From Norana najaformis (lineage: Eukaryota > Annelida > Clitellata > Crassiclitellata > Hormogastridae): a DNA stretch of 64,000 nt. The DNA lies in contig OZ029929.1 in assembly GCA_964023275.1 (NCBI GenBank), positions 7,386,437 through 7,450,436 on the forward strand, in the 5' to 3' direction. The notes beneath the pieces are model-generated. The model was not told where the DNA came from. It saw only the letters and a list, made by a program, of their open reading frames with translations, and did no database searches. This document shows positions 34,085 to 46,917 of the stretch, one piece after another. Each line of letters begins with the position of its first letter. The first letter of the stretch is position 1. The position numbers and the translations under genes were made by a program.

Positions 34085-34350
34085 AATGAGAAGGAAATTA
34101 CGCTTGTTTGGACATATATTCAGGATGGATGACAGTAGGAAAAATAAAAAGCGTGATGATGGGAATTATGGACGGAAATGGGAGACGAGGAAGACCTAAT
34201 AGGGAGTGGACAGATGATATAAGGGATTGGTGTAAGCAAGACTTGCACGCCTTGATAAGAACAGCACAAGATCGGGAACTGTGGAGACAAGTGACAATGC
34301 ATGCAGTGGACACCTACGGGCTCTCGGCCCATGGATCATGATGATGATGA
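34085..34350 (+). mobile_element. second LINE ORF2 C-terminal fragment
   Basis: LRLFGHI-, then after a frameshift GNGRRGRPNREWTDDIRDWC and RELWRQVTM, ending in an ATGATGATGA tail. It belongs to the same family as 16640-17000 (-). Confidence 0.75.
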
Positions 34351-34780
34351 ACCCAGGTTAAATGTATTCTGAACCACTTAATTTTGATTTTGCATAGCCT
34401 TGGGTGCTTAACAGTTAAAAAACAATGACAATAATAACTAATAATAAAGATATAGTAATACTATCACTATAACTACTACTTATATATATTAGATACCGAT
34501 GCCTTGGGCATTATGATAACAGTGCTATAGAAGTCTTTGGATTAGACTAGAGGGTGACAGTCTTCCAGTAATGATACTTCAGATAATAATAAACAGTCTA
34601 TGAGCTATGATACAGCTTTATACCACATATATCTGTATTATTCACAGTTCACATATGCATATTGTGATGAGCTTACAAATTTTATACACAATGATATTGA
34701 CAGTATCCATATACATACATGTATGTTTAAATATAATATCAAATGCATGTATTTTTATATATTTTATATACAGTCACTCC

Positions 34781-37700
34781 TTAGAAACGCGTAAGTTTGA
34801 TTGGAAAGTTCTCTGTGACCAAATAGTCGTTGGCAAATACTACGACAACGTTCGCTTCAAACTCTACAAACAAATAACACAAATGTGATTTCAGTTTTGC
34901 TAGAAGCAGAGAATACTCAGTGTTTTACATGTTCTGCACACAATGAAATATGTATGGACATTTGCAAAAAGTGCATTTTGACCGGTAACTGTCAATACGT
35001 CCTCTTGAGACTGCCAGTGTAGACTATCTCCAGCTGCATCAGCATCATATGTACACAGACAAACGATAACAAAAACGGAGTTCACACAAACGCACGCACA
35101 TACACACACATTAGTGGCGCACTCTGACTATGTGCACCAAACTGAAATTGAAACAGCATACAATGCTTAGTGCAAGAGATGACAGGAAATGAATGCTTAA
35201 AAAGCCAGCTTCTCCCTTTAGGAAGCCCCTTAAAGTACATTATGTATACTGTGACACGCACACACATACACACACGCTAGTGGTGAGCTCTGACTGCACC
35301 AAACTGAAATTGAAACATGGCACACTATAAACCCCAAAACTCCACAGTCGGCTTATGCCACTTTCTTAGATGCTAGCCTATAGTGGCATTGAGAGCATGG
35401 TGGTACGCTAATGTCTTACCAACTTTAAAGTTGCTCGTAGCCAGGGAAGGGCACGTAAACAAACGAGGAAAAATCATGAAGATAGGTATCGGCAAATCTC
35501 GACAGACATCACCATCTGCAATCTGAATGTTCTGAATTTCTGTTGCTGAAATAATTAATACAACGCAAATGTTAGTAAGAAACACTGACAAGGATCCCAG
35601 GTAACGACAGCAGGGCCGATGGTAAATGACCGATCTCCATTTTCTAAGTCTGTCAGCAGACTTGAAAACTTGAGGATGGGTTGGAATTGATTAGCTGCCC
35701 TCAGATTGGTGCTGTATAAATACATTACAGTTACATTACATTCCACATGCAAAGGAAGAAATGAATCATTCCATTCAGGGACCCAGGTGGGCCATTCAAG
35801 AGCCATCTGGCCATGAATAGGAGAGTCGTACTTTGGAACTATCAGGGTGCATGAACGTAGGCTGCACATGGAATAGAAAAAGGTAAAGTAAGGTAATCAC
35901 TCAATTATCACACACCTCTTACAAAAGTAGCCATAAGAAGCACAAATGCCACATCAGAACCTTACAACAGGACATCATTTCCTCGTGGGTTACAGGGCTT
36001 GACAACAAATTTCAGTTTCACGTCATGCAGCAGAATCTGAACACTGGAAGCTGAAGGGAAAACAAAGGCATTACCAGTCTGCCACGACAAAGAATATTAG
36101 TCCCTTGACTAAACCAGAGACGGCAGCCATAAATGTGAAGTCATAGCGACGCCATTTTCTTAGCTTCAGCATGTAAGGGAAGAGGATCAGTCCTTTCCCT
36201 TGCTGCCTGATCTTCTCACCAACAGTGTCCAGTCAGTGTACTCATCATTCGTAGCCGAGTTGACCAAAGGACACAAGTGGAACAGAAATCTTGAAATATC
36301 TTTCTGCCCTGGCTGGTATGAACCACTAAACTCCGAGCCAACAGTCCAGCATGCTAATTACAAACCCATCACACCCAATGCCACCATGCTACCCAAAAGT
36401 CCAGTAAAATGATGGCTTGTGGATAAAGCTACAAGACCACGTTAAGTAAAGTTCTCATGTCCCTCGTGGAACATAGCAGGAGGTGCTCATTTCTCATTCT
36501 TCGGCCCTTGAGGCGGCAGTGGACGAATCTCAATGCCCTGGACACAGGGCCAGTACATCAAAGGATTTCCCATGTACTTACCAGCCTACACCGGTGCCAA
36601 ATTGAACTGCCTGGTGGTAGAGGCCCATGCGTGCAAACAACTTACCCAGGGTCATTATATGGAATCCACTCAGCAGGAACAAACCTGCAACCTTTCAACG
36701 ACACACCCAATATGTTACAAGACTGTGTTCAAGCCTCAGTGATTGAACTGTTACCAAAAGAAACAAGAAAGTTTACACGGTTAAACCATTACCAGCTTAT
36801 TAAGCACAGATTTAAAGCTTTGTGTTGCTCACCTTCTTTGGCATATCCTTCAGCACAGCCACACGTTTCAACTCGAATCAGCTGAAGTTCTATGGATTTA
36901 ATTGGCAAGTCACTATGTATGACTCGCAGCTAAAACAGCACATTTTGATGAAAAACATACAAACCAGGCAGTCAAATTCACAGAAACACATTTTAAATCG
37001 TTAATAGTAATAAAATAAACTTCTCGATAAGTGTTACGACTAAATGATCGAACTTAAACTGAACCTCAACTTGATACAGCTTCAACAGACCCCAGCTCAT
37101 ATCAACAAGTTAGTTAAAACTCTTCCACAATTCATAACGTGGGTACCAAACAAAGTGAAAAGTTTGTCTGTGCTCTTATGCACATACAGAACTTTGACTG
37201 AATACAAAGAAGATATGCAGAAACACATTCAGATCACATTCACAGGCGTTATGCAACAAAATCTTCTGCTTCACCAGTTCAAATGAACCGGGTCACCTTC
37301 CTGAAGTTTAGCCACATGCAATGTAATGTAACTTAGGCAATTTAAGGCAAGGTAAGGTAATTCCATGTATGTATGTATGTCTGAAAGTCTGAGTGTGTAT
37401 GTATGCACAATGTATGTATGTATGTATGCATGTATGTATGTACATATGTATGTATGCACTTGATATACTGCCTTTATTTACCCCACAAAAGCGCTGTACA
37501 CACTGCCATCTAACTGACACAAAGACATGTGTTTTAAGGCAGTCTGAATATGCATGCTGCTTCATTGCAGCACAGAGTGAAATGCAGCAAAGGAATATAA
37601 TGGGTGAAACAGTCTCCTATTGCATTCACTTAATGTTGCATTTAGTGTAACATCGTTTGACAAGAAATTGTCAGTTGCAAATGATAGACCATGATGCAGA

Positions 37701-40700
37701 TGTGACACGCAAAGACATTCGTGCACAACACAACAGCTACGAAACTTACAAGCCTAAATTTTTCGGTTGGTTCATCAGTTAATGGTTAGTCAGGAAGCCT
37801 AAATGAAGAACAAAATTCAAGATCTCGTAGCCAGTAGAGTAAGGTAATGTAACAAAGCAAACCTCTCCAGTGAAAGGCTGTGTAATGCAGCAGCAAGTTG
37901 AATCCATGTAGCCACGGATTTCAAAATTTGGAACTTGCCGCTGGAAGTACAAACGATTGTGAAATAATTTTTTTATTGTAAAACACCATGTAATGTAATG
38001 ACCTTCTATAGTGACTTCTATAGCACTGCTATAATAATGCACAAGGCATTAAATGATTGTCACTTCAAGTGAAATCATAGTCAAAACCTTAATCAATTTT
38101 AAGTCAAGGAAAGCAGATAAATACATTTCCAATTGGTCAGCTGAAGTGAAGAAGATCTACAAGACTTCAGCTACAGATAATTATATAACTGTATTAAATA
38201 TAAATGTAAATATAAATATATATAAACTGTATCAGCTAGAAATAATTGCATAAATGTTACATTGTATTTATTGCAGAAAATCAGTTACTTATTAACTATT
38301 TCTTACAGCTGCTTGTTGTATTTTCTGTCCCCTGCTTCCATACACGAGTTTGAGTAAACTGTGCCCTCAGATGCAGCAGTCAATCCTTCCATTGCCCACA
38401 AATACCCATCGCAGTGCTCAACAGACTAAAGGAATTTTAAAGCATTTCCACCGACTGAAAACTTTTGCCTTGCACTACCCATGGCCAAACACAAGGTTTA
38501 CGTGGAATGGAACTGTTTAATTTCTAAGACATACCTCACGGACATTCTGAAGGGAGTCTGGGTTTATGTTGAATGGAACCTGTTTTGCTTTGGCCTTCTC
38601 CTCTTGATCCTAAAACGTAAAGTAATTTAGGGTCAGGTAATGTAATCAGTCGCTTACTGCAGCCTTCACTGAAAATTTAAATTTATCGTATCCGCAATAC
38701 GAATGGTTCGAAGATACTCATTGCATGTGGTACAGGTTTTAGACACCAAAAAGCGACTGAAAGTCAATGGATCCAATTAGATTAAGAAGGACTGCTTCAT
38801 ATCCATTCTTGGATCCAATTAGATTAAGAAGGACTGCTTCATATCCCTTCTTGGATCCAATTAGATTAAGAAGGACTGCTTCATATCCCTTCTTGGATCC
38901 AATTAGATTAAAAAGGACTGCTTCATATCCATTCTTGGATCCAATTAGATTAAGAAGGACTGCTTCATATCCTTTCTTGGATCCAATTAGATTAAGAAGG
39001 ACTGCTTCATATCCCTTCTTGGATCCAATTAGATTAAGAAGGACTGCTTCATATCCATTCTTGGATCCAATTAGATTAAGAAGGACTGCATCATATTCTT
39101 CTTGGATCCAATTAGATTAAGAAGGACAGCTTCATATTCCTTCTTGGATTCAATTAGATTAAGAAGGACTGCTTCATATCCCTTCTTGTATCCAATTAGA
39201 TTAGAAGGACTGCTTCATATCCCTTCTTGGATCCAATTAGATTAAGAAGGACTGCTTCATATCCCTTCTTGGATCCAATTAGATTAAGAAGGACTGCTTC
39301 ATATCCCTTCTTGGATCCAATTAGATTAAGAAGGACTGCTTCATATCCCTTCTTGCTTCTGCTTGTCTTTGCTACGAAGTGTCCCTTAAAAACCAGTATC
39401 AAATATTCATTACATGTCTTACAGATTTTGAAGCACCAAATGTGCTGTGAAGTCAGTAGAATAGATTAGATTTGATTAACAAGGACTTTGCTTCATATTC
39501 TTACTTTGTATTCCACAATGAATTCGATTTGTTTCTGCATGTCTTTGCTAAGAAGTGACCTCTTAATGTCAACTCTCAGAGTGTACTACAAAAAAACTAC
39601 ATTAATAAACAAAAGCATTGAAAAAAATTGAGAATGAGACGATTGGTAAAATATCTGCTTTATGCAAAAATATCTTTCATTTAATGAAATGAAATTTCAT
39701 TTAATGAAAAGATATTTTATTACATTCTAGACATTCCTTTACAGTTTCGGATGTCTTACTTTAAACAGTCTTATTAAAAACTGAATCTGATCATTAGTGT
39801 CCATCTGAAGCTTGGATACATATACAAATAACCTTCATGACAAGCACTCTAGTACCAATGTTTTCTGGTAAATAAATTGCAGGAAAAAGATAATAAAACA
39901 ATAATTGTCAACAACAATTAATAAAGTACTTAAACTAAACACAAATATTAAGAAATTAACAATAAATAAATTGCAGGAAAATTATAACAACAACAACCAT
40001 AAAACAATTAATAGCAAAATACATGCTACAATAATAAAACAAATATAAAAAAATTATTAATAAGCTACTGAACCTGTATATTGACAAAGACGCCATGGTA
40101 CGTTTCATGAAACTGCTTGCCAGTTTTAGACTTGAGTGGCATTTCAAATGGAATCTCAGTTCTTCCAGACGGCAGCTTTCCAGGTTTTGCCAGCTCCAGT
40201 CCATAGTTGATCAGAGTGATCGGCTTTAAAACAATCCATCAGGTATTTATAGAAGGGGGTTGGTACAAGAGGTCAAGGGGCTTGTAATGCCCCTCACTTG
40301 ACTTGCTTTTGGCTCCCACTTCAAAACATAAAACTTTTAAATGTAAAAATTTATTTGTTGGTGCCAATTTTTGCGTATGGGTTAAATACACCCTGGAGGG
40401 TCTGCTAGTGAGGAGCAAATAAAGAAAAAAGATCATCAGAAATTTCAGCGACTTGGAAACAAGCACAAGCATCTTTGCTATATGTAGTAAGCAGTTTTAC
40501 CTGATGAAGATGCTGCTGAGAAATAAAAATCTACATTAAACAGCACCAGACAAATATCTGTTTATTATAATATACTTTACTTATTAACTGGGAGTGCGTT
40601 TGATATGTAGCAGCGCTCTAATTCCTCTCCAACTGTGCCAACCATGATGCTTTTAAGTAAGGCAATCACAAGTGGCTGATTCTTCATGCTTACCTACTGC

Positions 40701-41363
40701 GGTAAATGCTAAAACCCCTACTCTCCGAAGAGTATAACCACATTGTAACAACACCTATAATAACCGATTGTTGTTCAGTTCAACACAAACTTTACGCCTT
40801 CAAGATTTTACCTCAAAATCCCTACCTTGATTGAATTGTAAAAAGCTTCGAACATTCCAACACTTTTGGCACTGAGCTGAAGACCAACAATTCCCTCCAT
40901 TGTCAAAACGATTCCATTATGGCCAAAATCACCCTTGCTGTCGATGACAACAACCCCAGCAACGACTTCCTAATATCAAATAAAGAACGCTAATCCGTAA
41001 TATAATGTAATCTTGCATTTATTTACACGCTTTTCGCAACTCATGAACCCGGAGTACCTCTTATTTTAAAAGTTCGTCGTTTCATTTGACCACAATAATA
41101 TTTTACTTTACAGTAACCATTACTTACTTACTTGTCGCGTCTCGAAGAAACCCAGCTGGTGCTATAAAAAGTGGGCGTATCAGGCCCATCGCAGAGGATT
41201 CAAAACACCGCCTGCATCAAATAATAAAAGTAATGTTTTTATTACCAGTAAATTATTCCTATTGCTATAGTTCTATACTTCAAACAACTTCTGTGCGAAG
41301 GCAGCTTACTCCATCATGGTAAACTTTGCTGACTCTTTTCAAACGAATATCCAACGCCGCCAT
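34781..41363 (-). CDS. VPS26C: VPS26C (DSCR3), Retriever subunit (complete, 9 exons)
   Basis: Predicted 295-aa protein (human 297 aa). Coding exons 5' to 3' on the - strand are 41310-41363, 40826-40969, 40074-40223, 39505-39585, 38535-38609, 37863-37940, 36833-36929, 35420-35545 and 34781-34863. All are GT-AG and in phase. Diagnostic stretches are MAALDIRLKRVSKVYHDGE, LTMEGIVGLQLSAKSVGMF, ETYHGVFVNIQYTLR, IKRSLLSKDM, STCCCITQPFTGE, LQLIRVETCGCAEGYAKEA, TEIQNIQIADGDVCR, FPRLFTCPSL and VTENFPIKL. These follow VPS26C along the whole arrestin-like two-lobed fold. VPS26C joins VPS35L and VPS29 in Retriever, which recycles cargo from endosomes to the plasma membrane. The start ATG sits in a CCGCCATG-type reverse context (AACATGG). 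The intron between exons 4 and 5 holds a 42-bp minisatellite. No residues appear to be missing. Confidence 0.96.
35068..35330. repeat. duplicated 170-bp segment in VPS26C intron
   Basis: ACACACATACACACAC followed by GTGCACCAAACTGAAATTGA recurs at about 35095-35155 and 35262-35325, next to short CACA runs. Confidence 0.65.
36135..36400 (-). mobile_element. tRNA-derived SINE, family 2
   Basis: Starts at the reversed body end TTTTCTTAGCTTCAGCAT. On the - strand the head reads GTAATTAGCATGCTGGACTG and GTGGTTCATACCAG (B-box-like). Intronic in VPS26C. Confidence 0.7.
36440..36740 (-). mobile_element. tRNA-like SINE, family 3
   Basis: Shares AGGAGGTGCTCATTTC, GCCCTGGACACAGGGCCAGT and ACTTACCCAGGGTC with 50750-51030. 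The tRNA-like head with a GCAGGTTTGTTCC B-box-like motif reads on the - strand at the right end. Intronic in VPS26C, about 90 bp from the 36833-36929 exon. Confidence 0.65.
37360..37460. repeat. (TATG)n microsatellite
   Basis: Imperfect TATG run in a VPS26C intron. Confidence 0.8.
38767..39356. repeat. 42-bp minisatellite in VPS26C intron 4
   Basis: About 14 copies of a 42-bp unit beginning GGATCCAATTAGATTAAGAA and continuing with GGACTGCTTCATATCCCTTC. Each intact unit carries a BamHI-type GGATCC. A few units are shortened (about 39085-39110 and 39195-39205). The unit is similar to sequence at the edge of VPS26C exon 4 (39460-39510). The 117-codon frame through it is a repeat translation. 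Confidence 0.95.
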
Positions 41364-42006
41364 GTTTACTATCACATGCAAACGAATAAGTAAGTAGGTT
41401 GCGTGGGCAAGCAATTCTCAGAAACCAGGTTGCTGAGTTGAAAGTTCTTTCTGTTGAAATTCAAAAATGACAGCAGCAATTCGGCCACTTAATACAATTC
41501 AGCAGAATGGCAGAAAACTATAAATAAATGGATGGATGCATGAACGAAACTTTTAGGTAAATGTGACCTGCTTATTTACGTAAATCGATAAACTCTCCAG
41601 GTACCTGTGCTGGTCCTGATGCTGCAGCAATACAACGAAACTTACGACAGAACACTCTTTATCCCCCACCCCAACATGAGTTGGTAATCGTTTACGGACC
41701 ACTGAACTGGCTTAATTTTTCTTCAGTGCAGTGAGACTACCAGTGTTGTATCAACAAGACTATACGACAACCAAAGTATTGATTATGTTGCACGAAAGGG
41801 TGAATTATGGGAAATGGGTAACGGTCAGCATTAATTCATGAGTCAATTTTTTTTATTAAAACTTCCATAATTCCAACTAGCAATTTAGTATTGTAAATGA
41901 AACAACACTTGCAACAGTAATCCAGCAACCAGACAACCTATGGTTTATAATCCAATTCCTGTTCAGCTTAAACAAGCATAATAAGACAAATTTATTAAAA
42001 TAGGAG
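41364..42006. other. VPS26C-BAG1 intergenic region
   Basis: Short region between the VPS26C start and the BAG1 3' end, which are tandem on the - strand. The reverse complement of AATAAA at 42007-42012 could end BAG1 transcripts. No other feature recognised. Confidence 0.45.
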
Positions 42007-42349
42007 TTTATTTTTAAAACCATTAACACCAACCACAACACCCCGTACTGATGATTATAACAATATTAACATCAAAATATTTCAAGCTGTAGGGAAAATA
42101 ACAATAAAATACATTCTCATCAAAAGTGGACAATTCAAGCCAGCCTTGTCATTATATCTGTTAGATATGTGCCCTATAATGTGTTGCTAAACCCTGAATA
42201 ATAACAATGATTATTATCTTTTATAATTATTATTACTTTCATTACAATTATTATTATTATTATTATTCATTGTTATTATGAACATTTAAGATGCCACATC
42301 AAGTAAGTCCTATTATTCATCAAAGTGTTATTATCATAAATATTCTCAA

Positions 42350-42510
42350 CACAGTTCAGAAGTGTATTGTTCAGTGATGCAATTTTCTTCCAGCAGCTCC
42401 TAAGAATCACTTTTAATTGTAAAACAGTTCAGCTTTGTATTGTTCAGTGTTGCAATTTTCTTCCAGCAGCTCCTAAGAATCACTTTTAATTGTAAAACAG
42501 TTCAGCTTTC
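42350..42510. repeat. tandem duplication in BAG1 3' UTR
   Basis: A segment of about 75-80 bp containing GCAATTTTCTTCCAGCAGCT and AATCACTTTTAATTGTAAAA is present twice in tandem just downstream of the BAG1 stop codon (42534 on the - strand). Confidence 0.85.
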
Positions 42511-42533
42511 TTTTGTAAAGATGTTGCAATTTC

Positions 42534-45500
42534 CTATGGCGTCGCTTTTAGCTTTGTAATGGTGTCTTGCAAGTTATCTGCACGTTGCAGTAGATCCTGA
42601 AACAAAACAATAAAATGCAAAGGATTTAATTCACACATCGTTTTAGAAAGTTGAAAGCAACTGAAGAAAGAAATTTCAGTTCAAAACAACTAAAGCTGGA
42701 CAGAGGTGTGCTTTAACTACACTAGTGTCTGTTGTTGCTAGACTTTAAGTTTACTCCATGCTGCTAAAAATGTAAGCTTTGTTGCTAAGGCTACGTGGTA
42801 TATATCACTATGATTCTTACATTCTTGTGACAAGCTGATGGTCATGCAGCTATCAACGTGAACTCCAAGGTTGCAAATGGTGTCGAACTTCAGCATCATT
42901 GAAGGCAAAGCTACTGCCATCAATTAGATGGTGAAGCCAGAGTGTGGTGCACCATAGGAATTCAGATTTTGATGGACTAAATCTGAGAAGGTTGGGCACC
43001 ATCTATTCTGAAATGCCCTTGATACACAGCAGCACTCTCTGTTTCAGCTCAGCGGTTTTGTGATGGCACCATAACAGAAGAAGTAAAGCTGTGCATCATC
43101 TGCACAGCAGTGGTGAAGGAGACCATGCACTTGTATAATTCTCACCACATCAGCCGTGTATAATACGAAGAGGAGGAGACCCATCACTGATCCTTGTGGA
43201 ACACCACAGGTGATCAGCCTGGGTGACGTCACCTCCTCAGCCAAGTGGACAGATTACTTGCACCCCATCACGTAAGATTCAAGCCAAGTGACCCTTTCTC
43301 TCTGACTCCAAACGAGCAACAGTCGCTGAAGTAGGATGTTGTGGTCAACTGTATCGAATCCAGCCGACATGTCAAGTAGCGACAAAAGCGCTAATTGGCC
43401 TGAATTGATGGCATCTACGTCGAAAAACACTTTAAGAAGAGCGGTCTTGGTTGAGTGGCCACGCCTGTAGGCAGACTGAAACCGAGGAAGCGGGCGAGCT
43501 TCAGACAGGTACTTAGTCAGTTCTTGGTTAGCAATGCGCTCAAGCACTTTTGCGATGAAAGTTAAATTAGAGACCAGCCTGAAGTTCACAGGTGATGATT
43601 CATCGATTCCATCTTTCTTAGGGAGTGGGTTAACAATTGCATGTTTCCATTTCAATGGAAAACAGCCGGTGGCAAATGAATGGTTGAACGTCAAACCAAA
43701 GAAATGCACCAACAGTGCGGCCGCCTCCTTCATCAGCCATGCTGGAAGTGTGTCAAGGGCACACTGTTTCACAGGTGACTGTGGCTATATTTTGTTATGG
43801 TTACTTTGTCATCATACCAATTTGTTTTGTATCTAACATAACATAATGCAGTTGAACATTGTATAGCACCTGTATTTGCCGGACGATGGTCTTGCGTCGG
43901 TTTTGAACTTCGGTGGTTGATTGGGCGAGGCTGATTGCGTCTAGTTGTTCCAGCTGCGACTGGAATGCCTCTGCAATTCCAAGGAGTTTGCGGCTGAGCT
44001 TCCCAAGGGCGTCCAAGGTGAGTTCTGATGCAAGAAAGCCCTGCGAGTACAAGGTCACAAATTCTCTTCACAACATGACAAAAGAGCCATCTAGTGTAAC
44101 ACACAATGTGCAAAGGTTTGAGCATCACCAAGACAAATACTGCGTCAGGTCATGCCACAAATTCATGGCTTATTGACTTTGCACATAATTATAATTTGAC
44201 TTTGCACATAATTATAATAAGTGTTCAAAGTCTGTCAGTCCCTCTCTCTGTCTCTGTATGTCTGTCTGCTCTTTGTCTCTCTCTCTCTCTGATCTTGGCC
44301 CCATTCAATGTAGTGTTCAGTCCAAAGCCATATCATTCCAAACCCATCCTTCCTCTCTTTTCCCTCTTAAAAACCATTATCCAAGGAAGAACAGAGAAAA
44401 AGACAAGATGATGTTGAAATTAATGACCAATGTATACAGTTGAAGTAACAGGTCCAATTAGGCAGAATACCCAGCATAAATTAGTCACTTTAGTACAAAC
44501 TTTTTTGAAATTAAACTTATAACACGACCTCATTATAAGTTCTTGACGCAGCTCCCTAAGACAGCATTAAAACAAGCTCCTGGCACATCTGCTAATAATT
44601 TAAATCTAAACAACAGAGGCTGGCACATGTTTTGGCCAGCATTCTGAAATGATTTGATTAGAAGAACTGGAATTGAAACTGGATGTAGATCTGATTACAC
44701 AGAATTTCGATTAAATTCAAATGCAGCAGCTGTAAAAAGTTACACACCTTTTCGATGTCAGTCACTTGAGTCTCTATTTCTCCAAGTTTATGCTTAGTGT
44801 TGTTTACATTTCCTTCGATTCCGATCATGACCTTCAGATTACGTTCATCTTCTTCACTGAACTGGTGAACAAACACGTTGAAATAAAACTGTAACATACA
44901 CTGAAATCTCAATGTAATGCAAATCATTGTAACACAAGTTCTATCATACAACTGGGACGTGGATCTCAGAATCAGTTCAGTTTCTCAACAGGACTTCTTT
45001 TGAATGCAAAGAAGCAAAACTTCAAGTTGACCATCTGGACTGTGTGATAAACATTGAAACTTTTAATTCTGGTCAAACAATCAACATAGATCAAGTGTAT
45101 ACATAAAGATAAACAAGAGAAGTTTAACTTGTCTTTAGCCTTTTTCCTTTTAAACAACATGACTTATAGCCTTTAAGTTTTAGGTAAAGTCTTGTAAGGA
45201 TTACAGCATAGGTCCCATACGTTACTTCCCACGTGGTAGAGCAATGCACACAAGGTGAACAGAATTAGAGGGAACATTGGAAGTAGACCAGTTACAAACC
45301 TTCTTTCCAATCACCATCAACTTGCTACCACTGCGAAGACCCAGGCCATCTAAGGTGGCAGTCATTTCAAACAGTGACTTACCTTAAAACATGAAAAAAC
45401 AAAACACATCTTTCACCAAAGCCAGGAAGGGAATAAGTGAACAGAACAAAGGAAAGATGTAATGTAATTTAATGTAACTATACATTCACATAACACCTTC

Positions 45501-46917
45501 TAAATACCTCATGAAGGTGCCCCACTGGCCTACATAACTTCCGAGTTCATAAGAATGACAAATTTATCTCAAGGCATCAATGCTTGAACATGATTCTCAA
45601 TCTGTAAAAATTTAAATTTTCAATACCAGCAATCCAATTTCAAAAATAAACTGCAAAGTAATACAGTAACATGTATAAAGAAAAACCAGTCTCTTATTTG
45701 GTTGAGTATTAAATTCAAAAAACTTTCATATTTGAGTAAAACCTTTATGCAAAAATGGCAAAATTTCCATGTACTGTGATAATTTACTTTTTTATATTCA
45801 TCTAAGCGTCTTAAACTTCTGATGTATCTGATAAAAAACTGGATAAAACTGTGCAATTGTGTCCACAATATTTTCCCATCTATTCTTTGTTATTTTATCA
45901 TAATATATCTAAATTGATTCTATGAAACATAGGTACCAATACTAAAGGGGCATGCGATTATAAATGGAGGGATGTTGACAAGTATTTGCTCAATATACAG
46001 ATGGTCACTACTTGCCTGAAAATGTCAAAATGTGGGGTTCACAGGAAAGTAAACTCAGTCCCAAACCACAAGGATTCAAAGGGTTAATTTACCTGATTTG
46101 ACTTTGAACTTAGTAATTAATTACCTTTAAAGATGAGTCGCTGTTTGTATTTTGGTACTCCAGTTAAGATTTCGACTTGCTCCGCCAAGTCATTTAGTGT
46201 CAGAGGTTCAGCATTTGACACCAAGGATACATCGTACTTCTTGTTCTCTTTAAAAACAGAGTCAAATTAGAACTCATTCACTAGATTTGTAACTTTTCTA
46301 GTTTCACCCTTGGCTTCTAATGCGCCAGTGTATAATACAACCAATGGCGCACCAAAACCAAGCCACAGTCAGGTCAATATCCACAAGGTCAGTCCACAAG
46401 TCACAGAGGCAGCCTACGGTGGATAAGCAATTTGAAACAGGTAGTCAGACAGACGGGTATGGTGGATAATATTGGAGAAAAAGAGGAATCAGGATAGGAT
46501 TTGTGTCAGAGGAGTGTTTTCTGTAGAAGACCTGCGCAAGGTGCGAAGAGTTGGTATGATAATTGTCGTAATTCTGGCTGGAGTTTATTACAGAGGAGTG
46601 GTGCAGCTATGGCTATGGAGCGACTTCCAAATTTTAAGGATGAAGTGAAAGGAGAGCCAAGAAGTGTCAGGGCGGAAGAGAAGCGGATTGAAGGGAGTGG
46701 TTAGATTCATCGACCTATAGATTGAACATAACCGATTAGATTAGATAGATTAAATCAAAATATTCAAATATGCACGATAGTGTGTCATGAGATTGAAATA
46801 TATAAACCCTTAAAAAGTGTTTAATGACTTCTTAAAAGCATCCTGACGTCCGAAATAGAACGTACCATGGGTTACTTGCAATTTCATGCTTTTGTTTACA
46901 TCTCCAATGGCCGCCAT
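42534..46917 (-). CDS. BAG1: BAG1 co-chaperone (complete, 6 exons)
   Basis: Predicted 201-aa protein. Coding exons 5' to 3' on the - strand are 46866-46917, 46125-46247, 45300-45382, 44748-44861, 43870-44040 and 42534-42596, and all keep phase. Residues 11-86 form a ubiquitin-like domain (MKLQVTH, LAEQVEILTGVPKYKQRLIF, GKSLFEM, GLRSGSKLMVIGKK). Residues 87-124 are a charged helical linker. Residues 125-200 are the BAG domain (GFLASELTLDALGKLSRKLL, QLEQLDAI, RRKTIVRQIQ, DLLQRADNLQDTI). BAG1 binds the Hsp70 ATPase domain through the BAG domain and promotes nucleotide exchange; the ubiquitin-like part links it to the proteasome. The length fits the short BAG1 isoform type. The ATG has A at -3 and G at +4. 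Intron 5 contains a LINE fragment in the same orientation. Confidence 0.95.
42720..43790 (-). mobile_element. LINE reverse-transcriptase fragment in BAG1 intron 5
   Basis: One reading frame with few interruptions spans 43772 to 42738 on the - strand. Motifs are NLTFIAKVLERI, RFQSAYRRGHSTKTALLKV, LLDMSAGFDTVDH, CGVPQGSVMGLLLFVLYTAD and CADDAQLYFF. The family normally has AFDTVDH and Y/FADD. A TAA after SYVMGCK and later stops break the frame, but it does not shift over about 1 kb. The fragment is 5' truncated, of jockey/CR1 type, and shares its strand with BAG1. Confidence 0.9.
46440..46720 (-). mobile_element. LINE 3' fragment, family C
   Basis: The - strand carries CATCCTTAAAATTTGGAAGT, CTCCATAGCCATAGCTGC and GATCCTATCCTG-like sequence, matching 55100-55290 (+). 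It lies in BAG1 intron 1. Confidence 0.75.

Noticed and set aside
35966..36050. Possible extra VPS26C exon (- strand) with good acceptor and GTAAGG donor
   Set aside because: Its peptide (SSVQILLHDVKLKFVV) only loosely resembles the family. Including it breaks the phase between the 36833-36929 and 35420-35545 exons, which join perfectly without it.
38767..39120. 117-codon frame with repeated DPIRLRRTASYPFL
   Set aside because: Translation of the 42-bp intronic minisatellite.
43534..43836. 100-codon + strand frame
   Set aside because: Antisense shadow of the LINE reverse transcriptase.
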